This document shows positions 26,456-33,855 of a DNA stretch of 41,684 nucleotides, piece after piece. A program made the position numbers and the translations under genes. The DNA comes from Flavobacteriaceae bacterium. GTDB taxonomy: Bacteria > Bacteroidota > Bacteroidia > Flavobacteriales > Flavobacteriaceae. The notes under the pieces were generated by a model that worked only from the letters and a program-made list of their open reading frames with translations, ran no database searches and was not told the DNA's origin. The DNA is taken from NCBI GenBank assembly GCA_018657955.1, contig JABHWD010000007.1, forward strand, positions 1 through 41,684, read 5' to 3'. How positions within the stretch are numbered: the first letter of the stretch is position 1; the number at the start of each line of letters is the position of its first letter.

Positions 26456-27685
26456 TTGAATTTCGAATATTTTTTAGCAAAAAGAGTCATAACTACAAGG
26501 CCCTATAAAAATAGCATTTCAGGTCCAATAATAAAAATCGGAATTATTGCCATTGCTTTAGGAGTTATAGTTATGTTAATTTCTATTGCAACAGGTTTGG
26601 GTATGCAATATGAAATTAAGAATAAAATATCAGCATTTAATGGAGATATTTCAATTTATAATTTTCAAACTACAAATTATGAAAATTCATCTATTCCATT
26701 AGATTTTGATGAGGATCTTTATACTAATATTAGTAATATTAATGGAGTAGTTAGTGTTCAAAAAATTGCAACTAAATTTGGATTAGTTCGAACTAAAAAA
26801 GATTTTGATGGTGTGTATTTTAAAGGAGTTGATCAAAATTATAATTGGGAAAAAATTAAAAGGTTTTTAATTGAGGGTAATTTTCCAAATATTTCAAATT
26901 CAATTTCTAATCAAATAATAATATCAAAATTATTGGCTAATAGATTAAACTTGGAAGTTGGAGATAGCTTTCAAATGTTGTTTTCTAGAAACTCTGAATC
27001 TTCAGCTATTAGAAAATTTGAAATTACTGGTATTTTTTCATCTGGATTTAATGAATTAGATAGTAAATATATTATTGGTGATATTGCACATATACAAAAA
27101 ATCAATAAATGGAATGATAATCAAATAGGAAACTTAGAAGTTTTTATTGAAGATTATGAGACTCTTGATTCTTTAACTAAAATAATTTATTCTAATACAC
27201 CTTCAACTATTAATGTTCAAAGTGTGAAAGATAAATATTACTCAATTTTTGATTGGATAAAGCTTTTTGATAAAAATATGATTGCAATTATAGTTATAAT
27301 GATTATAGTAGCTTCAATAAATATAATTACGGTTTTAATTGTATTAATACTTGAAAGAACAAATATGATAGGAGTATTAAAGAGTTTAGGAAGTACAAAT
27401 TATAGTTTAAGAAAATTTTTTATATATAATTCTTTATACATAGTTAGCATAGGATTATTGATTGGTAATTCAATAGGATTGCTTTTAATTTATTTTCAAA
27501 AAAAATATAACCTTATTTCTCTTGATTCTGAAATCTATTACGTTTCAAGTGTACCTGTATATGTTGATTTATATTATATTATATTGCTGAATATTATAAT
27601 ATTTATAATCTGCTTTTTGGTAATTATATTGCCTTCATCATTAATTTCAAATATTTCTCCAACCAAAGCTATTAAATACCAATAA
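26456..27685 (+). CDS. LolC/LolE-like lipoprotein-releasing ABC permease
   Basis: 409-aa permease of the MacB/FtsX superfamily. It starts with a cytoplasmic segment FLAKRVITTRPYKNSISGPIIKI, then helix 1 (about 25-47), a large periplasmic MacB-like domain (about 50-270), and three C-terminal helices with the conserved ERTNMIGVLKSLGSTNYSLRKFFIYNSLY block; the end is SNISPTKAIKYQ. LolC/E releases outer-membrane lipoproteins to LolA. The start is a TTG (26456): no earlier ATG exists and the N-terminus beginning MNFEYFLAKR aligns with homologues. The ATPase (LolD) is not beside it; the ftsE-like gene nearby is on the opposite strand. Confidence 0.87.
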   Translation: MNFEYFLAKRVITTRPYKNSISGPIIKIGIIAIALGVIVMLISIATGLGMQYEIKNKISAFNGDISIYNFQTTNYENSSIPLDFDEDLYTNISNINGVVSVQKIATKFGLVRTKKDFDGVYFKGVDQNYNWEKIKRFLIEGNFPNISNSISNQIIISKLLANRLNLEVGDSFQMLFSRNSESSAIRKFEITGIFSSGFNELDSKYIIGDIAHIQKINKWNDNQIGNLEVFIEDYETLDSLTKIIYSNTPSTINVQSVKDKYYSIFDWIKLFDKNMIAIIVIMIIVASINIITVLIVLILERTNMIGVLKSLGSTNYSLRKFFIYNSLYIVSIGLLIGNSIGLLLIYFQKKYNLISLDSEIYYVSSVPVYVDLYYIILLNIIIFIICFLVIILPSSLISNISPTKAIKYQ

Positions 27686-27714
27686 TAAAACATTACATAT
27701 TGAATTACATAACA

Positions 27715-27722
27715 TATATTTG
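27715..27722 (+). promoter_or_regulatory. Candidate -7 box for the cysteine synthase/CBS-type gene
   Basis: TATATTTG, an exact TAnnTTTG match, ends 16 bp before the ATG at 27739. No clear -33 TTTG. Predicted leader about 12 nt. Confidence 0.45.
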
Positions 27723-27738
27723 AGCAAAATAAACTCTA

Positions 27739-28719
27739 ATGGAATTTTTTGAGAATATTTTAGAGACTATTGGAAATACTCCTCTTATTAAATTGAATAA
27801 TATTGTAAAAGATCTCCCTTGTACAGTTCTTGCAAAATATGAGACTTTTAATCCAGGGAATTCAGTTAAAGACAGAATTGGTCTTAAAATGATTAATGAT
27901 GCTGAAAAAAAAGGATTATTAAAACCTGGAGGAACTATAATTGAAGGAACTTCAGGAAATACTGGAATGGGATTAGTCCTTGTAGCTATTCATAGAGGTT
28001 ATAAGTGCATATTTGTAACATCAGACAAACAATCTAAAGGAAAATTAAATGTATTAAGAATTTTTGGTGCAGAAGTAATTGTTTGCCCTACAAATGTTGA
28101 TGTTGAAGATGAAAGATCATATTATTCTGTATCTAAAAGATTGTCAGAAGAAATTCCAAATTCATGGTATGTAAATCAATATGACAATCCCAGTAATGCT
28201 ATAGCACATTATGAGTCTACTGGACCAGAAATATGGAAACAAACAGAAGGTAAGATTACTCATTTTGTAGTGGGTGTTGGAACTGGAGGTTCAATCTCTG
28301 GAGTTGGTAAATTTTTAAAGGAAATGAATCCCAATATAAAGATTTGGGGTGTTGATGCATACGGGTCTGTTCTTAAGAAATTTCATGAAACAGGTGTTTT
28401 TGATAAGAATGAAATTTATCCTTATAAAACTGAAGGTATTGGAGAGGATATGATTCCTGAAAATATAGATTTTGATATAATTGATGGATTTACTAAGGTT
28501 ACAGATAAGGATGCTGCTTTATATTGTAGAGAGCTTGTTAGAAAAGAAGCAATGTTCCTTGGAAATTCTGCTGGTGCCGCAATTAAGGGAGTATTACAGC
28601 TAGGAGAACATTTTACTAAGGATGATATTGTAGTTGTTCTTTTTCATGATCATGGCAGTAGATATATTGATAAGATTTATAATGATGAATGGATGAAAGA
28701 AATGGGATATTTAAAATAA
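27739..28719 (+). CDS. PLP-dependent cysteine synthase / cystathionine beta-synthase family enzyme
   Basis: 326-aa fold-type II PLP enzyme. The PLP-Lys is in PGNSVKDRIGLK, the cofactor-binding loops are GTSGNTGMG and GVGTGGSISGVGK, and the tail has GNSAGAAIKG. Details such as DERSYYSVSKRL, STGPEIWKQT and DHGSRYIDKIYNDEWM resemble the catalytic core of cystathionine beta-synthase more than CysK, but there is no C-terminal CBS pair. It would make cysteine from O-acetylserine plus sulfide, or cystathionine from serine plus homocysteine; sequence alone does not decide. A promoter box lies just upstream. Confidence 0.87.
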   Translation: MEFFENILETIGNTPLIKLNNIVKDLPCTVLAKYETFNPGNSVKDRIGLKMINDAEKKGLLKPGGTIIEGTSGNTGMGLVLVAIHRGYKCIFVTSDKQSKGKLNVLRIFGAEVIVCPTNVDVEDERSYYSVSKRLSEEIPNSWYVNQYDNPSNAIAHYESTGPEIWKQTEGKITHFVVGVGTGGSISGVGKFLKEMNPNIKIWGVDAYGSVLKKFHETGVFDKNEIYPYKTEGIGEDMIPENIDFDIIDGFTKVTDKDAALYCRELVRKEAMFLGNSAGAAIKGVLQLGEHFTKDDIVVVLFHDHGSRYIDKIYNDEWMKEMGYLK

Positions 28720-28779
28720 AATTTTTAATAATCTTTTTTTTTCCTCATATTGCAACCTCTCTTACTAACCCGAATAATT

Positions 28780-30309
28780 ATGAAAAAAATTCAACTACTA
28801 CTTCTAACATTTATAATACCATTTATATCAATTGCACAAGAAAAAGGTTTAGATCAAAGAATTGATGAAGTCTTTAAACCTGTTTCAGATTTTTTCAGTG
28901 ATATAGTGTTTTTTCAAGTTGGCGGGTATCCTTTTGTTATATTCTTATTAGTAGGTAGTGCACTATTTTTTACAATTTATTTTGGTTTTCCAAATATCAA
29001 GTATTTTTGGACTTCAATTAATGTTGTTAGAGGAAAATATGATGAAGTTGAAAAAAGTGATTCTGATTCTAAAGATGGAGAAGTTTCACACTTTCAAGCA
29101 TTAGCTACAGCAGTATCAGGTACAGTTGGGAACGGAAATATAGCAGGTGTTGCGCTTGCAATTGCCTTAGGAGGTCCAGGAGCTACATTTTGGATGATAG
29201 TTTGTGGACTACTGGGTATGTCAACAAAATTTGTTGAATGTACTTTAGGCGTTCACTATAGAGATGTTGACGAAAACGGCGTTGTCTATGGAGGGCCAAT
29301 GTATTACATTAGTAAAGGTCTAAAATCAAAAGGATTTGTAACTCTTGGAAAAGTTGCAGCAGTTTTATTTGCAATTTTTTGTATTGGTGGATCTTTTGGT
29401 GGAGGTAATGCAGCCCAATCTAATCAAGCCACTATTGTATTAAAAGATTTATTCGGCTATGATTCTACCTTTGCTGGAGCAATGATTGGGGTAATTTTAG
29501 CATTTTTCGTAGGAATTATAATCATTGGAGGAATTAAGAGAATAGCATCTGTTACTGAAAAAATAGTTCCATTTATGGCGCTACTTTATATTTTGGCATG
29601 TATATATATATTAGGTATTAATTTTTCATTTATTGATGATGCTATAGGTTTAATTATTAAAGAAGCATTTAATCCTACAGCTATGGGAGTTGGAGGATTT
29701 ATAGGTGTTTTAATGGTAGGTTTTAAAAGAGCTGCTTTTTCTAATGAGGCTGGAGCTGGTTCAGCTTCAATAGCTCACTCTGCTGTTAAAACTAAGTATT
29801 CTGCTTCTGAAGGATTAGTATCATTATTAGAGCCCTTTATTGATACTGTTGTAATTTGTACAATGACAGCACTTGTAATAATCATTTTTAATTCTACTGG
29901 AGCATTTGTATATGGTGGAGATGGAATGGGAGGAGTTATGATTGATGGTGTTATGTATGAGGGTGCAGGAATTACTTCTAAAGCATTTGCTGAATATATA
30001 CCATACTCTGGTGTATTTTTAACTATTGCAGTTGTTCTATTTGCTGTTTCAACAATGATTTCATGGTCTTACTATGGACTTCAATCATGGAAATATTTGT
30101 TTGGTAGAGGTAAAGTTGCTGATATGACCTACAAGGTATTATTCTTAATTTTTGTTGTAATCGGTGCTGCAGCAAGTATGAATTCAATATGGGCCTTTTC
30201 AGATGCAATGATTTTTGCAATGGTATTCCCAAATATGATAGGTTTATTTTTCTTATTTCCAATTGTTAAGGAAGAACTTAATAAATATTTGGAAGCTATA
30301 AAATCTTAA
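28780..30309 (+). CDS. Sodium:alanine/glycine symporter, AGCS family
   Basis: 509-aa polytopic membrane protein importing small neutral amino acids with Na+. I chose the ATG at 28780, which gives the clean signal-like start MKKIQLLLLTFIIPFISIAQ, over a TTG at 28750. AGCS motifs: ALATAVSGTVGNGNIAGVALAI, GGPGATFWMIVCGLLGMSTKF, the VGGFIGVLMVGFKRAAFSNEAGAGS block, and LVSLLEPFIDTVVICTMTAL. About 10-11 helices. The N-terminal export-like segment before helix 1 is seen in several Bacteroidota members. Monocistronic by orientation and spacing. Confidence 0.92.
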   Translation: MKKIQLLLLTFIIPFISIAQEKGLDQRIDEVFKPVSDFFSDIVFFQVGGYPFVIFLLVGSALFFTIYFGFPNIKYFWTSINVVRGKYDEVEKSDSDSKDGEVSHFQALATAVSGTVGNGNIAGVALAIALGGPGATFWMIVCGLLGMSTKFVECTLGVHYRDVDENGVVYGGPMYYISKGLKSKGFVTLGKVAAVLFAIFCIGGSFGGGNAAQSNQATIVLKDLFGYDSTFAGAMIGVILAFFVGIIIIGGIKRIASVTEKIVPFMALLYILACIYILGINFSFIDDAIGLIIKEAFNPTAMGVGGFIGVLMVGFKRAAFSNEAGAGSASIAHSAVKTKYSASEGLVSLLEPFIDTVVICTMTALVIIIFNSTGAFVYGGDGMGGVMIDGVMYEGAGITSKAFAEYIPYSGVFLTIAVVLFAVSTMISWSYYGLQSWKYLFGRGKVADMTYKVLFLIFVVIGAAASMNSIWAFSDAMIFAMVFPNMIGLFFLFPIVKEELNKYLEAIKS

Positions 30310-30349
30310 ATTTTATTTATATAAGTCTTTTATTAGTTTAGAATTAGTT

Positions 30350-30357
30350 TATATTTG
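30350..30357 (+). promoter_or_regulatory. rpsU: Candidate -7 box for rpsU
   Basis: TATATTTG matches TAnnTTTG exactly; transcription would start near 30362, giving a leader of about 25 nt that contains the SD-like sequence at 30371-30380. Confidence 0.5.
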
Positions 30358-30370
30358 CAACACATTTTAA

Positions 30371-30380
30371 AGAAAGAGGG
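30371..30380 (+). promoter_or_regulatory. rpsU: Shine-Dalgarno-like sequence of rpsU
   Basis: AGAAAGAGGG ends 6 nt before the rpsU ATG. AGAAAG (six bases) or GAGG can pair with the 16S 3' end. SD sequences are otherwise scarce in this window. In Flavobacterium johnsoniae rpsU is known to keep an SD that allows autoregulation by bS21; this looks like the same arrangement. Confidence 0.55.
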
Positions 30381-30386
30381 TTTAAT

Positions 30387-30581
30387 ATGCTAATAATTCC
30401 AATTAAAGAAGGAGAAAATATTGATAGAGCGCTTAAGCGTTTTAAAAGAAAGTTTGACAAGACTGGAACTAAAAAGTCACTTCAAACTAGAAAAGAATTT
30501 ACAAAGTCATCTGTAAAAAGAAGAGCTGTTATTCAAAAAGCCCAGTATGTTCAACGATTAAGAGATCAAGAAGAAATATAA
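30387..30581 (+). CDS. rpsU: 30S ribosomal protein bS21
   Basis: 64-aa bS21. The start LIIPIKEGENIDRALKRFKRKFDKTG and the basic tail match the family in Bacteroidota. bS21 sits on the platform of the small subunit; in Bacteroidota it helps occlude the anti-SD of 16S rRNA. The gene has an exact promoter box and an SD-like leader. It is followed by a short inverted repeat (30591-30605) and xerC 68 bp downstream, the usual flavobacterial rpsU-xerC order. Confidence 0.95.
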   Translation: MLIIPIKEGENIDRALKRFKRKFDKTGTKKSLQTRKEFTKSSVKRRAVIQKAQYVQRLRDQEEI

Positions 30582-30590
30582 TATTATTTC

Positions 30591-30605
30591 TAATCTTCAA
30601 GATTA
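30591..30605. repeat. Short perfect palindrome after rpsU
   Basis: TAATCTT-C-AAGATTA, a 7-bp stem with a single central base, begins 9 bp past the rpsU stop. A T6 run lies some 10 bp downstream (30615-30620), so a weak terminator or 3' mRNA end is possible. Confidence 0.35.
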
Positions 30606-30649
30606 AACAATAGCTTTTTTAGTAATTTTAGATTTTAGATTCATTGATT

Positions 30650-31537
30650 ATGAGTATAAAGTCTTTTATAGATTATCTAGAATTAGAGAAAAAATATTCT
30701 CCTAATACCATAAAAGCATATGAAAATGATATTATGTCATTTTCAGAGTATAACAAAAATGAATTTGATCAATCTTCAATAAACAAAGTTGATTACTCTC
30801 AGTTAAGATCATGGATTATAAAATTGGTTGAATCTAAAATTTCAAATAGATCAATAAATAGAAAAATTTCTTCTTTAAAAACTTATTATAAGTTTTTACT
30901 AAAGATTGAGAAAATAAAGAAAAGCCCCCTTGATAATCATAAAGCATTAAAAACAAAAAAAATAATTCAATTACCATTTTCTGAAAACGAAGTAATAAGT
31001 GCTTTAGATATAAATAATTTTCAAAATTCTTTTGAGGGTAAGAGAGACCGACTAATTATAGAAATGCTGTATTCAACTGGAATAAGAAGAATAGAACTAA
31101 CTGGCCTTAAGATAAAGGATATAGACTTTTCAAGTAAGAGAATAAAAGTTTTAGGAAAAAGAAATAAGGAAAGATTTATTCCAATGTTAAAATCTACAAT
31201 TTCATTAATAAAAGAATATATGGATTATAGAAATGAATTAAATAGAATTCATAATAAAGACTTTTTATTTTTAACATCTAAGGGTGAAAAAATATATGAA
31301 AATTTAGTTTATAGAATTACCAATAAGTATTTTGATTATGTATCTACAAAAGTTAAAAAAAGCCCACATATTTTAAGACATTCATTTGCAACTCATTTAT
31401 TAAATAATGGGGCAGACTTAAATGCGGTAAAAGATCTGTTAGGTCATTCAAGTTTAGCTGCTACTCAAGTTTATACTAACAGAAGTATTGAAGAAATAAA
31501 GAAAGTTTATTCAAACACTCATCCAAGGAATAAATAA
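30650..31537 (+). CDS. xerC: Tyrosine recombinase XerC
   Basis: 295-aa site-specific recombinase that, with XerD, resolves chromosome dimers at dif. The N-terminal SAM-like core-binding domain (KSFIDYLELEKKYSPNTIKAYENDI) is followed by the catalytic domain: Arg I in STGIRRIELTGL, the HxxR box in SPHILRHSFATHLL, the His in LLGHSSLAATQ and the nucleophilic Tyr in QVYTN. I chose the ATG at 30650 rather than the TTG at 30644. Its position after rpsU is typical of Flavobacteriia, marking it as the housekeeping enzyme and not an island integrase. The hpf/raiA gene usually next is absent. Confidence 0.92.
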   Translation: MSIKSFIDYLELEKKYSPNTIKAYENDIMSFSEYNKNEFDQSSINKVDYSQLRSWIIKLVESKISNRSINRKISSLKTYYKFLLKIEKIKKSPLDNHKALKTKKIIQLPFSENEVISALDINNFQNSFEGKRDRLIIEMLYSTGIRRIELTGLKIKDIDFSSKRIKVLGKRNKERFIPMLKSTISLIKEYMDYRNELNRIHNKDFLFLTSKGEKIYENLVYRITNKYFDYVSTKVKKSPHILRHSFATHLLNNGADLNAVKDLLGHSSLAATQVYTNRSIEEIKKVYSNTHPRNK

Positions 31538-31605
31538 TATAGATTTCAATCTTATAAATCCTCTAAAATTCTTATTATTTTGTTTTGTTTGAAAAAATAA
31601 ATATT

Positions 31606-31613
31606 TACATTTG
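31606..31613 (+). promoter_or_regulatory. Candidate -7 box of the tRNA operon
   Basis: TACATTTG (exact TAnnTTTG) with TTTG at 31584-31587, 18 bp upstream. Transcription would start near 31618, about 33 nt before the first tRNA. Confidence 0.55.
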
Positions 31614-31616
31614 CTG

Positions 31617-31641
31617 TCCGCTCTAACGGCGGGATTTTTTT
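31617..31641 (+). terminator. Terminator-like hairpin in the tRNA leader
   Basis: TCCGC (31617-31621) pairs with GCGG (31629-31632, next G unpaired) and is followed by a T7 run at 31635-31641. It could end xerC transcripts, or act as a 5' hairpin of the tRNA precursor, since the promoter box lies upstream of it. Confidence 0.45.
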
Positions 31642-31650
31642 ATAGCATAA

Positions 31651-31724
31651 GCCGATGTAGCTCAGCTGGCTAGAGCAGCTGATTTGTAATCAGCAGGTCG
31701 TGGGTTCGAGTCCCTCCATCGGCT
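31651..31724 (+). tRNA. tRNA-Thr (TGT)
   Basis: 74-nt cloverleaf. Acceptor GCCGATG pairs with CATCGGC; anticodon stem GCTGA/TCAGC encloses loop TTTGTAA, anticodon TGT. T-arm contains GGTTCGAGTCC. CCA is not encoded. Confidence 0.95.
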
Positions 31725-31751
31725 CGGTTCTTTTAAATAGTGATTTTTTTT

Positions 31752-31833
31752 GGGGAGATACTCAAGCGGCCAACGAGGGCAGACTGTAAATCTGCTGTTT
31801 TTAACTTCGCAGGTTCGAATCCTGCTCTCCCCA
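31752..31833 (+). tRNA. tRNA-Tyr (GTA)
   Basis: 82-nt class II tRNA. Acceptor GGGGAGA pairs with TCTCCCC; anticodon stem GCAGA/TCTGC encloses CTGTAAA, anticodon GTA; a long variable arm follows. CCA not encoded. Confidence 0.95.
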
Positions 31834-31858
31834 CATTAAAAAGTCAAAATAATAATAA

Positions 31859-31931
31859 GCGGGAGTAGCTCAGTTGGTAGAGCATCAGCCTTCCAAGCTG
31901 AATGTCGCCGGTTCGAACCCGGTCTCCCGCT
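31859..31931 (+). tRNA. tRNA-Gly (TCC)
   Basis: 73-nt cloverleaf. Acceptor GCGGGAG pairs with CTCCCGC; anticodon stem TCAGC/GCTGA encloses CTTCCAA, anticodon TCC. T-loop GGTTCGAACCC. CCA not encoded. Confidence 0.95.
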
Positions 31932-31958
31932 CTTTTTTCAACAATTTTTATGTATTTA

Positions 31959-32030
31959 GCCGATGTAGCTCAGTGGTAGAGTGTTTCCTTGGTAAGGAAG
32001 AGGTCACGAGTTCAATTCTCGTCATTGGCT
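31959..32030 (+). tRNA. tRNA-Thr (GGT)
   Basis: 72-nt cloverleaf. Acceptor GCCGATG pairs with CATTGGC (one G-T wobble); anticodon loop TTGGTAA gives GGT; T-arm ACGAG-TTCAATT-CTCGT. Last tRNA of the Thr-Tyr-Gly-Thr cluster. Its 3' half recurs, decayed, at 36415-36450. tuf, normally next in Flavobacteriia, is missing. Confidence 0.93.
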
Positions 32031-32077
32031 CATCTGTTGGAGCAATTCTTCATACTTCTTTATAAATACCTTCAAAT

Positions 32078-32102
32078 TTATTGTAAATTGTATTTATGAA
32101 AA
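32078..32102 (+). repeat. Leader sequence shared by ggt and the sulfatase gene (copy 1)
   Basis: TTATtgTAAATTGTATtT ending in the ATG of the gamma-glutamyltransferase is nearly identical to 33831-33855 before the sulfatase. Likely a common translation/transcription start signal or the trace of a promoter duplication. Confidence 0.45.
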
Positions 32103-33772
32103 AGATATTATTTTTATTAATCCCATTTATTGGATTTGCTCAAGATAGAATTACAGGAGAATTATTTTCTACAAGATCAGAAATTATTGCTGAAAACGGA
32201 ATGGTTGCTACAAGTCACCCGTTAGTCACTCAGATTGGAATTGATATATTAAAACAAGGCGGTAACGCTATTGATGCTGCAATTGCCGCAAATGCTGCAA
32301 TTGGCTTAATGGAGCCAACTGCAAATGGAATTGGTGGAGATCTATTTGCAATTATTTGGATTGAAAAAGACAAAAAACTGTATGGTTTAAATGCTAGCGG
32401 TAGATCTCCCAAAAATCTAACATTAGATTACTTTAAAGAAAATAAATTTGAAAAAATTCCAGCATATGGTCCTCTTCCAGTTAGTGTTCCAGGATGTGTT
32501 GATGGATGGTTTGAATTACATGATAGATTTGGAAAAATGAATATGAAAAATATATTAAAACCAGCAATTAATTACGCAGAAAACGGATTCCCAGTCACTG
32601 AGCTTGTATCGTACTATATGAATATAGCTTCAAAAAATTTTAATAAGTATGCCAATTTTAAGGAAACTTATCATGTTAATGGTAGAACTCCAGAAAAAGG
32701 ACAATTATTTAAAAATCCTGGCTTAGCAAATACATTAAAAATAATTGCAAAGCAGGGTAGAAAAGGTTTTTATGAAGGTAAAATTGCTGAGACTATCTCT
32801 CAATTTATTATTGATCAAGGAGGGTTCTTGTCTTACGAAGATTTAAAGAATCATGAATCTAATTGGATTGAGCCTGTATCTACCAATTATAGAGGTTATG
32901 ATGTATGGGAGCTTCCTCCTAATGGTCAAGGAATTGCTGCACTTCAAATTCTTAACCTACTTGAAGGTTTTGATATAAGGTCTATGGGCTTTGGGTCTGC
33001 TGAGTATATTCATCATTTTGTAGAGGCAAAAAAAATTGCTTTTGCTGACAGAGCTAAGTATTACGCAGATATGAATTTTAATAAAATCCCAGTTGATTAT
33101 TTAATATCAAAAGATTACGCAAATAAAAGAAGAAATGAAATTGATCCTAATAAATCTGCAAAAATTGTAAAAGCTGGAGAAATTGAAAATGGAGACACAA
33201 TTTATCTTACTATAGCTGACAGTGAAGGAAATTTGGTTTCACTAATTCAAAGTAATTATAGAGGAATGGGCTCTGGAATGGTTCCTCCTGGACTAGGATT
33301 TATGCTTCAAGATAGGGGAGAATTATTTTCTTTAGAAGAAGGTCATTTCAATGTTTATGAACCAAGTAAAAGACCTTTTCATACTATCATCCCTGCGTTT
33401 ATTACTAAAGATGACAAACCTTATATAAGTTTTGGTTTAATGGGTGGAGCAATGCAGCCTCAAGGACATGCACAAATAGTGATTAATCTTATCGATTTCG
33501 ACATGAATTTACAAGAAGCTGGAGACGCTCCAAGAATTAGGCATGTATCCAATCATCAGCCCACTGGTGGTAATATGTATGATGGTGGAGAGCTTTCCTT
33601 GGAGTCAGGTTTTGATTATAAAGAAATTCGTCAACTAATGGAGTATGGACACAAGATTATATTTAGTTTAGGTTCTTTTGGAGGGTATCAAGCAATCATG
33701 TATGATGAAAAAAATGAAGTATACTTTGGAGCTTCAGAATCCAGGAAAGATGGTAATGCAATAGGATACTAA
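32096..33772 (+). CDS. ggt: Gamma-glutamyltransferase, YwrD-like proenzyme
   Basis: 558-aa exported Ntn-hydrolase. The signal peptide covers residues 1-15 (LLIPFIGFAQ). The large-subunit part shows GMVATSHPLVTQIGIDILKQGGNAIDAAIAANA, MEPTANGIGGDLFA, and SGRSPKNLT. The autocleavage and nucleophile Thr is probably the T of GDTIYLTIAD, aligning with TTHYSVVD of E. coli; GLMGGAMQPQGHAQI follows in the small subunit. It would cleave gamma-glutamyl bonds of glutathione or related peptides in the periplasm. First gene after the tRNA cluster; its ATG is 66 bp from tRNA-Thr(GGT). Confidence 0.92.
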   Translation: MKKILFLLIPFIGFAQDRITGELFSTRSEIIAENGMVATSHPLVTQIGIDILKQGGNAIDAAIAANAAIGLMEPTANGIGGDLFAIIWIEKDKKLYGLNASGRSPKNLTLDYFKENKFEKIPAYGPLPVSVPGCVDGWFELHDRFGKMNMKNILKPAINYAENGFPVTELVSYYMNIASKNFNKYANFKETYHVNGRTPEKGQLFKNPGLANTLKIIAKQGRKGFYEGKIAETISQFIIDQGGFLSYEDLKNHESNWIEPVSTNYRGYDVWELPPNGQGIAALQILNLLEGFDIRSMGFGSAEYIHHFVEAKKIAFADRAKYYADMNFNKIPVDYLISKDYANKRRNEIDPNKSAKIVKAGEIENGDTIYLTIADSEGNLVSLIQSNYRGMGSGMVPPGLGFMLQDRGELFSLEEGHFNVYEPSKRPFHTIIPAFITKDDKPYISFGLMGGAMQPQGHAQIVINLIDFDMNLQEAGDAPRIRHVSNHQPTGGNMYDGGELSLESGFDYKEIRQLMEYGHKIIFSLGSFGGYQAIMYDEKNEVYFGASESRKDGNAIGY

Positions 33773-33808
33773 AAATCATTTTATTATCCTAAACTATAGG
33801 TATATCTT

Positions 33809-33823
33809 ATTCTTTTAAATCCT
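33809..33823 (+). repeat. ATTCTTTTAAATCCT motif (copy 1)
   Basis: This 15-mer lies upstream of the sulfatase and recurs exactly upstream of the next gene at 35465-35479. It may be a shared regulatory site of the two genes. Confidence 0.45.
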
Positions 33824-33830
33824 CAACTAA

Positions 33831-33855
33831 TTATCATAAATTGTATATATGAAAA
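33831..33855 (+). repeat. Leader sequence shared by ggt and the sulfatase gene (copy 2)
   Basis: TTATcaTAAATTGTATaT ending in the sulfatase ATG; differs at only three positions from 32078-32102. Confidence 0.45.

Noticed and set aside
30650-31537. XerC as the integrase of the tRNA-Thr-bounded segment
   Set aside because: It sits in the conserved rpsU-xerC position and looks like the housekeeping dimer-resolution enzyme; it is also outside the segment.
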